Below, one piece after another: positions 49,581 to 61,200 of a stretch of DNA of 64,000 bases. The notes beneath the pieces were generated by a model. It ran no database searches, was not told the origin of the DNA, and saw nothing but the letters and a program-made list of their open reading frames with translations. The DNA comes from Liolophura sinensis (lineage: Eukaryota > Mollusca > Polyplacophora > Chitonida > Chitonidae): positions 86,449,836 to 86,513,835 of the forward strand of contig NC_088295.1 in the NCBI RefSeq assembly GCF_032854445.1, written 5' to 3'. Position 1 is the first letter of the stretch. Each line of letters starts with the position of its first letter. The position numbers and the translations under genes are program-made.

Positions 49581-49751
49581 AGAAATAATGTTCGCGTCAG
49601 GGTAGTCTAACGGTAGTTTTACATCAAATCGATGTGGAAGAGTTTATGTTTTTGGTCGAAGGCGAAGCCTGAGACGTCAAATTTGTAAACTCTTTCACAT
49701 CGATTTGATGTAAAACTACCGTTAGACTACCCTGACGCGAACATTATTTCT
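49581..49751. mobile_element. Foldback element with 66-bp inverted arms
   Basis: Left arm 49581-49646 and right arm 49686-49751 are reverse complements with about one mismatch, around a 39-bp spacer. The arms start AGAAATAATGTTCGCGTCAG. The near identity means recent origin or ongoing correction. The structure fits a MITE or foldback transposon; no coding capacity. The surrounding 49.2-49.9 kb (phrases such as GGTGAAGTATCGCG and GCAACTTCACCCC) also looks repeat-derived, so the element may be larger. Confidence 0.85.
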
Positions 49752-50939
49752 ATTTTATTACCTTGGTAGAAGCAAAATGTTTTCCTAATTATAACAAAAA
49801 CGCCATTGCGGTATAGATTAACAGCAGAAAACGCCCCCACTTTCCCTGACACGTTGTTTTCGTCCAACCGAACGTGTTAATGGGGCGTGACCTAATTCTG
49901 GATGAAACCATGATGTGTTTTACAGGGGGTGTTAAAATGCGATGCTAAATATTACGGACGTGCTTCACGACTAGAATGGAATAATAAAAAGAATACCTTT
50001 GTTTCTCGAAAACAATTCCGACTGTAAAATATAGCACTATAAAGTAAAACATCTGCTGGGTTGCTTTCATATTGTCCTGCTTTCAGCTAAGACGCTGTTA
50101 TAAGGGTTCGGTAAGACAGACACGGTGTCAAACAGCGACAAGCCGGGGAGGTCGCTCGTTGCTGGCAGCGACAGTTCGGGCAGGTCAAAAGTTTTCCCAA
50201 ACTCTGTCTGACAGAGCTAAAGGAGCTGGAAACCTCTGGCATCAGCAAAACGAAATCAAAAGTGGGGAGTTCAACTGTTTAAACGTAATTAAAGTCTGAA
50301 TTACGTACGAAAAAAATAATAATTGAAACACACAAAATTAGGTTAACAATAGTTTGATACTGAATTTTATTTGTTTTGCTTGTGTAAATGCTTTGCGGTC
50401 GTGTTGTACTCTGTATCAAATTCAATAACACTGGGTAACGAACGTTGGAATAATGGAACACTTCAGTTCACATTTTCAATTCAATGTTAATTTCTCAACA
50501 TATGTTGATAAATAACAAAACAATAACAGCATCATAGATATGTGTTCATGCTTATTATAAGTAAGCAAATAAATATATTATAATTTTTATGTTCAAGGTA
50601 TCACGAGGATAAATTATGATTTGCGTTTGTAGTATTGTGAAATACAATGGATGGCTATCACAATTAAAATTTGTAATGACGCAATCTGTACAAAGTTACA
50701 TGTACATTAAACCAGCCCCGTGCACATGTTTCACTCAGTGCGCCGTACCATTTGCGTAAAATATACGCGTCACACTCATGCATAAAGGTCACATGATGTA
50801 CCAAATTTGAAGATCTGGGTCAGCGGCAATATACTGGCGGCAATCAGACAATAGCGTTTGCGGAGAGAAAACATGAATAAACAGTAATAATAATAAAAAA
50901 AAAACGGTCGACAGTCGACAGCATCGGGCATTTGCACTG

Positions 50940-51345
50940 GGAGTGGCGTGACTGACATGGGAGTATTTACACTCAACGGATTTTTCACTTTCAGCATTTT
51001 CTGATAACACACTTGAAGCATGCAGGGTAGTGCTGATTTCACGGCGTTTTGAAACGGACGATTTGGTGACATAACTCCGTACACTGGATTCATTGCGGTG
51101 GCCTGTCACAGACATAACGTCCATCACAGAAACCCTGGGATCAGCAAGAACTGTGGCTGTCGTAGCCCGGACGCAGTGATTCGTGAACCGGCGGCTAAGT
51201 TTTGCATCGCGGGAAATATCAGACATCATGGATCCGATCGTTTTGTGACCCACTGATTGATTGCCATACCATGGTTTGTGGTCAACTGGGACGTTTAGGA
51301 GAGGCCGCTGAAAAAAAGACTCGCAGGAAGAATTATCAATTGTCC
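50940..51345 (-). mobile_element. Tyrosine-recombinase fossil (Crypton-like, or possibly DIRS-like)
   Basis: A minus-strand open stretch codes the C-terminal half of a tyrosine recombinase: KPWYGNQSVGHKTIGSMM, TNHCVRATTATVLADPRV and MSVTGHRNESSVRSYV. These carry the family's H-x-x-R box, the GH box and a final Tyr. This layout is known from Crypton-type elements and from KIAA1958/QRICH1/ZMYM proteins derived from them. Only this part is present, so the element is incomplete. I saw no partner ORF, ends or repeats. Confidence 0.6.
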
Positions 51346-52250
51346 GTATGTAAAAAAAAAAAAAAAAAAAATTTCGTGAAACCATTACTATCTCTTATTG
51401 TGTAACATTCAAACGTGCCTATGGGCTTAAAAACATCTGTAACTTGATACTTTTCTCCTTTAAAATAAACGTTCGCTTCGACAGAAAAAATCGCCATTTT
51501 GTTTCTTTGTTCATATTTGTCGTCTGCTTTATTCAATGTAAACAACAACCTCTATCCACCCATACAACGACAATAGACCCGTCCAGAAATCAAACGCTTC
51601 TGTCTCGTAATGGGGGGTATCTAACGACTTAGATAATGTGCACTTGGCACAGAGTCAAGCAATGCGTTGTATGTAATAAAAAGGAATCGAAGGGTAACAG
51701 AATACACTGCAACACTGCACGCGTTGCGCGACAATCATATTTTGGCGTAACAAAAGATTGAGGTCCTGCTTCACACTAGCGCAACGTTACGGCATTAAAA
51801 AATTCGCCTCCTTGCCATTGCGTGTTCTTGATTGGCAGTTCGGAAAGAGAAAAGTCATTCCGCATTTAAAGCCGAAGTACACATCTGGACAAGACATACT
51901 GCCAGAGGTTCAGAGCTGTTCAAGGAGTTCCTGCAATGAGTTTCAGATGCTTTATCACAATAACTTGGCACGTTTGGAGTTCTGTGAAAAATTGTACACG
52001 TCGGGGTAATATTCCAGCCTGTATGTTTTGCGAGTTGAGGGTCAGTCACAAACTTCGAAAAGTAATGACACTGGGTCCGGCGACATACCCCAGCACGCCT
52101 GATAAGTATCCTAAAAGAGAATTAAAAATGGATAGGTGAAGAGTTATATGGTCGTCAATGATGACTTGGGTTCTGCATCTTCCCAAACGGCTGGGTTTAA
52201 ATTACCTGGAGCTCCACGATGAGATACGTATGCACATTTGGTTGGATCAT

Positions 52251-52272
52251 GGAGGTAGAATATTCTACCTCC
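52251..52272. repeat. Perfect 22-bp palindrome (GGAGGTAGAAT centre-symmetric)
   Basis: GGAGGTAGAAT is followed directly by its reverse complement. The flanks are only partly symmetrical. Confidence 0.85.
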
Positions 52273-52829
52273 GTGGTTGGATAAAGTTCTTGGAATCAGA
52301 ATCCCGCACATCGCCATTCTTGTATTCAGCGACAGGATGGTTTTGGGCTGCAGAGATATTGGCCGTGTGGCGTATTTACCTGACTGACTATTTACATTAT
52401 GGCATACCAACATTCTGACCTGTCGCACTGTGTCCATTGGTATACACCTCGAACTACTCAACTTACCCTTTGCACACAGCTCAGATCTTAAAGAATTAAA
52501 GATCTCCAGTGCATTATTTACCCATAGGCATGTATTTATTTATTTTATTAGGGTCATTCTTCATGATTTTTCAACTACAGCGGTCTAGTTAATGGGTGGG
52601 CTGGGAGTGCCGCGTGTAACATACACAATCAATGTTCGCAGTTCGTAGTCAAGTAAACAAAATTACAAGAAAATAAAGCTGAACGCACACAATATGGATT
52701 CCAGAGCGAATCTAACTAATCACAATAAATTATTAATTTTATGGTCGATATGAGACCAATGATTTGACGGTTCACACAGCTCATTTTGCACTGTCAAACA
52801 AATGAGCACTTACGTCGCCTCGTTGAGGT

Positions 52830-53290
52830 ATGAAATGACAGCTACATGTACACGTGGGATCGGGGACATACCCATTACAGCGTATGCGTCGCTCTCTACT
52901 TTTCGCTGTACATCCCTGCCACCAGTAGGAAATTTTGCACAGAAATCTTGAACAACGTACGCCGAGGTCATTGAGGTCACGGTGATGATGAAGGAAGTGA
53001 AAACACAAAACTCTGTCTCAGCCTTTACTTTAACTATACTTTATACAGAGGCATGTTCTTTATCTAAAGTATGTACAGCATACTTCTAACCAACAAATGA
53101 AACTACTTTATTAATGGATGCCGATTATATAGTTTCGCCCAAGGACATCAGTGAGGTCAGTGAAGTTTCATCAAGCCTACGTGCGTCGTACAGGCTCCAA
53201 AGGTCAGTCTTGTCTGTTGGTGGCTGTGATCGAAGTAACGCACGAGGCAGAAAGCGACGTATGCGCTGTAAGGAGTATGGTCGGGGAATG
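52830..53290. repeat. Diverged inverted pair of about 150 bp
   Basis: The minus-strand reading of about 52850-53000 resembles the plus-strand reading of about 53140-53290. Shared blocks in the same order are GACCTCAATGACCTC against GACATCAGTGAGGTC, CTGGTGGCAGGGATG against TTGGTGGCTGTGATC, and AGAGCGACGCATACGCTGTA against AAAGCGACGTATGCGCTGTA. The arms are separated by about 140 bp. Confidence 0.6.
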
Positions 53291-53304
53291 GGTTATAAAC
53301 TGGA

Positions 53305-53427
53305 CGGTCATTGGTAAAAATTTAAACCAATCAGTGAGGCGTGTTTCCACATGCCAGAGCTGTCATGTTTGTTTTGACGATGGTAGCTCATGTCGGTTAG
53401 AGCACGATATAGATTTGTCAACAACAG
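53305..53427 (+). promoter_or_regulatory. Possible CCDC13 promoter and first noncoding exon
   Basis: Paired CCAAT boxes (ATTGG at about 53310 and CCAAT at about 53327) lie upstream of ACAACAG|GTACGT, a strong donor near 53427. CCDC13 needs an upstream leader exon because its start-codon exon begins at an acceptor (TTTCAG, 55244). Alternative positions are equally open. Confidence 0.25.
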
Positions 53428-55257
53428 GTACGTATGCTATGTTGGTGTGTATCTGCCTTTCTGTTTTACACAAGGCTATTACTTGGAAAGCGTATTTCAC
53501 CACAAAGCATCTCGTTAAATGTTAACTAGCATAGAACTGACGATTTGAACGTCACGACATCTGATCACCGAGTAGTACCGCATTACAGCGTGCTATTCTG
53601 TAGTTTTCGCAATGAAAGAACATGTTGCCCTAAGACTGTCAGTAATCGCCATACTTTATTGGAGCTGTATATCTGTGGTGAGACAGCTCTTCTAAATGTC
53701 CCATTTCATTCTATTTTCAAGCATACTTATTACCTTAAAAAAAAAAGTAAATAAAAGTTTGTCAGATGAAATTCAGTATCTTTATGCACACGTAAAGGCT
53801 CTTGACTTTCAATTTGGGACTGACCAGAAGTGCCATATTAAAGCCTTCTCCTGACTTTCGACAATGCATGGTAAGGATCTGTAATGCGTAATAACGGCCC
53901 CTGTCTTTAAAGATCTGAATAAGCACAAATTTCAAGGCTACCCTTGGTTTAGAAGTATGGACATGAGTCTGCCAGAGTCAAAGATGGCAAACTATTCTGG
54001 GGATCATATGTCCTTACCGTTGTTTGTCTATTTTGCAGGTATATATGTAATAGAGATTATTGTATTTTTGGTGAAAGATGCATGGTCCCTCGATTGATTT
54101 TTCTGTTTCAATTATGCACCTTTATTTTATGCACAAATCAGGAAACAGGTGTCATTTTACACTACATTTTGAGTTTACTTTCTAAGGGAAGGGTTCCCTA
54201 GTTCAACAGCCATGGAAGTCAGTGTGTGTATAGTGTTTTTTTAGTGTTTACTGCATGAGCTCTCCAGTCGATATACCATACACTGACTACGCTACATGTC
54301 CCAACAAGGGAAGAAACAGTAGGAATTATCTCTAGGCAAGAGGATTTAAATATTTTGTGGTAATACCTACCATTGTGGAGATTTGTTTTATAGTTCTGAC
54401 TTCACCCTAAGTGATGTCACCCTGATACATTATTCCTGTTCAAACAAACCCTACCTCTCAACAGCAACAGCATCTTCCCAGGATATTGCCCTAAACACCA
54501 TTAATTTATTCAAGCTGATATTTTGAAATATTCAAATCTGCGATTTGTGCATTGCATGCTGCTTTGTCACGTGAAAGTTGGCTGCGAAACCAGCACACCA
54601 ATGGGTAATGGGAGTAGCGTGATGATTTAATGTTCGAACTGTTTCAAGACCATTTAATATCTGAAAAGCATTCCCCTTATCGTTCCTCAACACATAAATT
54701 TATAATACTAGAAAAAAACAAAAAACAACTGAATGTTGACATGCTTTAATTGATGCGCCGGGAAAAGTGGCAGGAAAATGGACATGCCCATATGTTATTT
54801 GAGGTCTGGTACAAATCAGAGATTTTGGTTGATTCAAAACATTGGCAGGAATCAGCGTCGCTTTAGGCTGATCGGGATCGATGCCTTGCTATTTGGCTTT
54901 ACTCCTGCGACAAATTTATGGTGGCATTGGCGATGTCTAGGGAGCATTTACTTACATCTACAAGAGTACAGCAGATATAATTCTGTTTCAAGTCAAAAGT
55001 ATAAAATGCTTTCAGTTTATGTAGACTAGTCCAGAATATACAGTGTTTATTGGAAATGCTCATCAGCCAGTATGATAAGTGCACACTATGTGCAGCATAT
55101 ATTATTAACTAAAAACATTGTCAAACAGTTTCCGAACAAAGTACCAAAATTGGGATTAATTAAATTATATATAGATGTATACTTACTTGTACACACACAG
55201 GTACCCAAATATGTTAGTAACTTAATTCATATAACCTGTTTCAGCCAGCTTGAGGAA

Positions 55258-58200
55258 ATGGACACAGCCAGCAGTGAAACATTAAAGCAGCAATTTCAGA
55301 ACCTTCAAGAACAGCAACAGAGAAAGCTTTTGCGGAGAAAACAGTTGCAAGAAGAGAAGAACAGCAGAGTTGCTTCATCAGATGGCCCTGGGTCAGCAGC
55401 ATTTGGTGTGGAAGATCATCTAGACCTAAAGGTTAGGTTCGGTATATAAACTGTTCAGGCTGAATGTGTCTTAGATTTGGTTGTTAACTCATGGTGTGAA
55501 AAACAATATAGTTATTTCTGTAGCATGTTTAGAAATTATTAGTGAAATCTGATAATGAATTAGGTTATATTTGATTGAATTATTATGAATAATGCAATAT
55601 TGAAAATAAAATGCTACAATCATGATGTGATCATTGGTCAGTGAATGCAGGTCTGGAAAGAGTCTAACAAGGAGCTTGATTTTCATTGTTGGAAAAGAGT
55701 ATTCACCCTCTGTACAAGATCTGATAGATTGTTGGAGAAGAGTATTCATCCTCTGTACAAGATCTGATAGATTTGTTGGAAAAGAGTATTCACCCTCTGT
55801 ACAAGATCTGATAGATTGTTGGAAAAGAGTATTCATCCTCTGGACAAGATCTGATAGATTGTTGGAAAAGAGTGTTCATCCGCTGTACAAGATCTGATAG
55901 ATTTGTTGGAAAAGAGTATTCACCCTTTGTACAAGATCTGATAGATTGTTGGAAAAGAGTATTCACCCTCTGTACAAGATCTGATAGATTGTTGGAAAAG
56001 AGTATTCATCCTCTGTACAAGATCTGATAGATTTGTTGGAAAAGAGTATTCATCCTCTGTACAAGATCTGATAGATTGTTGGAAAAGAGCATTCATGCTC
56101 TGTACAAGATCTGATAGATTTGTTGGAAAAGAGTACTCATCCTCTGTACAAGATCTGATAGATTTGTTGGAAAAGAGTACTCATCCTCTGTACAAGATCT
56201 GATAGATTGTTGGAAAAGAGTATTCATCCTCTGTACAAGATCTGACAGATTTGTTGGAAAAGAGTATTCATCCTCTGGACAAGATCTGATAGATTGTTGG
56301 AAAAGAGTATTCACCCTCTGTACAAGATCTGATAGATTGTTGGAAAAGAGCATTCATGCTCTGTACAAGATTTGATAGATTTGTTGGAAAAGAGTATTCA
56401 TCCTCTGTACTAGATCTGATAGATTTGTTGGAAAAGTGTATTCACCCTCTGTACAAGATCTGATAGATTGTTGGAAAAGAGTATTCATCCTCTGTACAAG
56501 ATCTGATAGATTGGTGGAAAAGAGTATTCATCGTCTGGACAAGATCTGATAGATTTGTTGGAAAAGAGTATTCATCCTCTGTACAAGATCTGATAGATTG
56601 TTGGAAAAGAGCATTCATGCTCTGTACAAGATCTGATAGATTTGTTGGAAAAGAGTACTCATCCTCTGTACAAGATCTGATAGATTTGTTGGAAAAGAGT
56701 ATTCATCCTCTGTACAAGATCTGATAGATTTGTTGGAAAAGCGTATTCACCCTCTGTACAAGATCTGATAGATTGTTGGAGAAGAGTATTCATCCTCTGT
56801 ACAAGATCTGATAGATTGTTGGAAAAGAGTATTCATCCTCTGTACAAGATCTGATAGATTGTTGGAAAAGAGTATTCATCCTCTGTACTAGATCTGATAG
56901 ATTTGTTGGAAAAGAGTATTCACCCTCTGTACAGGATCTGATAGATTTGTTGGAAAAGAGTATTCATCCTCTGTACAAGATCTGATAGATTTGTTGGAAA
57001 AGAGTATTCATCCTCTGTACAAGATCTGATAGATTTGTTGGAAAAGCGTATTCATCCTCTGTACAAGATCTAATAGATTTGTTGGAAAAGCGTATTCATC
57101 CTCTGAACAAGATCTGAAAGATGTGTTGGAAAAGAGTATTCATCCTCTGTACAAGATCTGATAGATTGTTGGAAAAGAGCATTCATCCTCTGTACAAGAT
57201 CTGATAGATTTGTTGGAAAAGAGTATTCACCCTTTGTACAAGATCTGATAGATTGTTGGAAAAGAGCATTCATGCTCTGTACAAGATCTGATAGATTTGT
57301 TGGAAAAGAGTATTCATCCTCTGTACAAGATCTGATAGATTTGTTGGAAAAGCGTATTCATCCTCTGAACAAGATCTGAAAGATGTGTTGGAAAAGAGTA
57401 TTCACCCTCTGTACAAGATCTGATAGATTGTTGGAAAAGAGTATTCATGCTCTGTACAAGATCTGATAGATTTGTTGGAAAAGAGTATTCATCCTCTGTA
57501 CAAGATCTGATAGATTTGTTGGAAAAGAGCATTCATGCTCTGTACAAGATCTGATAGATTTGTTGGAAAAGCGTATTCATCCTCTGTACAAGATCTGATA
57601 GATTTGTTGGAAAAGAGTATTCATCCTCTGTACAAGATCTGATAGATTTGTTGGAAAAGAGTACTCATCCTCTGTACAAGATCTGATAGATTGTTGGAAA
57701 AGCGTATTCATCCTCTGTACAAGATCTGATAGATTTGTTGGAAAAGAGTATTCATCCTCTGTACAAGATCTGATAGATTTGTTGGAAAAGAGTATTCATC
57801 CTCTGTACAAGATCTGATAGATTGTTGGAAAAGAGTATTCACCCTCTGTACAGGATCTGATAGATTGTTGGAAAAGAGTATTCATCCTCTGGACAAGATC
57901 TGATAGATTTGTTGGAAAAGAGTATTCATCCTCTGGACAAGATCTGACAGATTTGTTGGAAAAGAGTATTCACCCTTTGTACAAGATCTGATAGATTGTT
58001 GGAAAAGAGTATTCATCCTCTGTACAAGATCTGACAGATTGTCTCACCTGCATTATCAAACTGTACAATGTTAGAACTGCCCTGTGCAAAGACATTTATA
58101 GGCCAAGTAGTACCAGTGTTGTTACTGGAAAGCTCAATCCCTTAACACTTGCACTTTGATTCAAGAATAACATGTTCAAGTGTAGTTTTACATCAAAAAG

Positions 58201-61200
58201 TTTCCTGTAAAGTGGCATTCAACCCCCCCCCCAACCCCCACCCCACATGCTTTCTCCATCTGTCATTGTATGCCTAAAACAAGACATATGAATTGGTTTG
58301 TGTTTATTAAGATCACAATTGTTACAGTCTTTTCCTTGGGTTTTCTATCAAGTATACCCATTTCTTACCTAATACATGTGCATTCACTTTCACTTTGGTT
58401 TTATGCTCATATAAAATTGGTTTAAAAATTCACTTTCAGCACTTTATATGGTGTAGTAAACATAGAATGTGTAAGCAAACAAGTCAAGACTTACTTGAGC
58501 TGATGTTGGACCTTGTATTTTCAGCTGTCTGACCCCTCCAAATCTGGCAGTTTCTTATCTGAAGAATTAGTAGACCACTTAAACAATCAAATCAGGGTAA
58601 GAACTTTCTTTGAGAGTTTTAAAGTTTGGAAGTACTGCGATTATCTGTAATGTATGTTTTGGAAGCACATCTCCAGTCCTTTAGCTCAAGATAAATTCTG
58701 TGGGTATGAAGGCATACAAATTAAAAAGCTGTTTGTTTGGGGTAACCCTACCTACCCACTGCAAAAACACTTTGTCAATTTTTTGTTAAACTAAAGTCAT
58801 AATTGTAATTTTTTAAAGAAATATTAGCCAATAAATGTTTAAAGTAAATCAGTTAAATTCAAAATTTATTTGAAGAGTAAATCAGGAGTTCTCTAATTCT
58901 TTAATACATAACCTCTAAAATAACTTTCACATGTAATAGAATCCATTCTTCAGAAAAGGAGGAAAAAAGTTAACTTATATGTACTTTGCCAAAACTAAAA
59001 CAACATTCCAATTTTGAACTGTTTCCAGGAAATGCTTCTGTCATGTACTCATAACTCATGTCATTATCCATGGACAGGAACTAAAGGATGAAAATGGAAG
59101 GCTTTACAAGTTGCTTAGTGAACGAGACTTTGAACTAAGACAGTTGCGTAAAAAGAAGGAGGCAGAAAAAATCCCAGTGACAGGTAATCTGTATTCTTAT
59201 TACATTATGTGGATCTTTATTTTACATGATCATGATGGTTGTCTTAAGTATTTACTCTGACATATCAGTTTTTGTGGGAGTGAGTATTTGTCATTTAACA
59301 CTTAAGAAAGTTTTGAGAATGGTTAATTCAGAAAATGGTCTTTAAATAAATCAGCAAGAGTTTCTGACCTTAGAACTGAAGTCTATGGCAAAAGATGTGC
59401 TTTACCTGTGTTACATAGGGACCTACTATAAAGAGGATTGTCATACAAAATATGATGGTGAACAGAGTAGATTAAGTTGAGGGGGCTGTATGGAGCACCT
59501 GTACATATCATTTACATCAATTTTAAAAGTTAACTGTTCATGGATGTGTTACATTTCTACTGCACAGCTGGTGTAACCAATGAAACTGCAGCCACGAAGA
59601 TAGTAGAACTGTCCAAAAAAGTCCGTGAGTTGACAGCTGAGCTAGAGTCTGAGAAAACCAAAGGGAAACAACTTGGGAAGAAATGTCAGGAACTCCAGAA
59701 CAAGGTACGTGCAACAGTGTGTACATGTGTTTTGTCATTTAGGCCTTGTGATAATAACTCTAACCAAACAACCAAGAATTGTGTGTTAAGGGATCAGAAT
59801 TAAATGCAGATAATCTGATATGCAGAATCTGGTGAAGTTTTGTGATTTTGTCATTTGCAGCTTCTGGATTCACATACGCCAGGGGAGCCCAAATCTAAAA
59901 AAGGGAATAGTAACCAGTGTGTGAAGGGACTGGTAGATGAAGAACAGGTAAAAAATGTGAAATATATATGATCATTATATATGGACTTAGAGAGAACACA
60001 ATCACAAGAATTCTATCCATGTGTTTCATCTAGAAGTCATTGTGTACCAGGAGACAACCCAATCACAAGAACTCTATTCATTTGTTTCATTGAGAGGTCT
60101 TTGGTAACCTAAAGCCAACCCTATCACAAGAGCTGTACTTATTTCCTTCCACAAAGTGTGCCTTATTTATTTTCTGTGAATTTTTTTTTCATTGCCTCCT
60201 TTAAATAGGTACCAGATGAGGCTGAAGCCAAGGTCTTACAAGACAAACTGAGACAAGCTGAAGCCAAAGTAACAGAGTTCAGAAACCAGTGTCTCACTCT
60301 CAGGCAGGAGCTCAAAGTGGCCCAGAAGGTAGAGAAAGAGGGAATCATTTCCCAATAATACAACTAGGAGTTGTGTAAAACAAGTGTTGTTCAGGGTCAA
60401 ATAAGCAGCATTAAATGCCACTAAAATAAGTAAATAAATAAATGCCAAAAGTAATACGACATTCCAGTAATGAAGCACAATAAATATACTCAGACAAATA
60501 GACCAGAGAGTGATGAGACAAACAATCAAATATAAGTCAAAATGATCGTACTATTGCCAGAGTGTCTCTAAAACAACTGATACTGCCTGTCTAAAATGAT
60601 GTGATTCCACTATTGCTATAAATCTAAAGACATTGTGGCTAATCCAAGACAAAACGATTCCTTTGTGCAAGCATGTGTATTGAGGAAACTTAATATACTG
60701 AAATTACCATAGTGTGTCTGAAACAAGGTAAAAGAGAGCGTATAAGATAAACTGATTCAATAATTTCGATTTCTAGTGTACAGAGTAGAAGATAGCTATT
60801 TATCCCACATTTGCTGGAGGCTGTGTTGACAACTCGAATCCACTATATTTAAGGTGCATACTGTATATTCTATAAAGTAGAAGAGAGATAGTAAGAGCTA
60901 AACTGAAAACATTAAGGACACTGGGAAGATTTAACAATACTTACCTGTTTATGGTCTACAGTGTTAAATCAAGAGATTGGGGATGCCTTGAAGATTTAAC
61001 AATACTTACCTGTTTATAGTCTACAGGTGTTAAATCAAGAGATTGGGGATGTCTTGAAGATTTAACAATACTTACCTGTTTATAGTCTACAGGTGTTAAA
61101 TCAAGAGATTGAGGATGTCTTGAAGATTTAACAGTACTTACCTGTTTATAGTCTACAGGTGTTAAATCAAGAGATTGGGGATGTCTTGAAGATTTAATAA

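Larger units (their letters stand above)
47820..55244. other. Gene-poor interval between ATP synthase c and CCDC13
   Basis: No spliced gene is recognisable. A SINE-tail remnant lies at about 48040-48079 (GCGTGAAACCCCCAAACAAATAAAT). The foldback element, tyrosine-recombinase fossil, short palindrome and inverted pair listed separately lie here. An 80-residue plus-strand ORF at 49253-49492 overlaps partly self-complementary repeat-like DNA and is probably not a gene. A noncoding first exon of CCDC13 may end at about 53427. Confidence 0.5.

Noticed and set aside
50072-50299. ORF of 75 residues, and an overlapping frame reading FPKLCLTELKELETSGISKT
   Set aside because: The second frame looks protein-like, but it is only about 60 codons, bounded by stops, with no recognisable family or partner exon. 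I could not support it as a gene.
51353-51371. Run of A as a retroposed poly(A) tail
   Set aside because: The adjacent recombinase domain lies on the minus strand and no target duplication is visible; a simple homopolymer is the safer reading.
55489-57532. Minus-strand ORFs of 67-115 residues repeating LFQQSIRSCTE
   Set aside because: They are the 43/44-bp minisatellite read in an open frame; they stop and shift with unit length and have no promoter or family.
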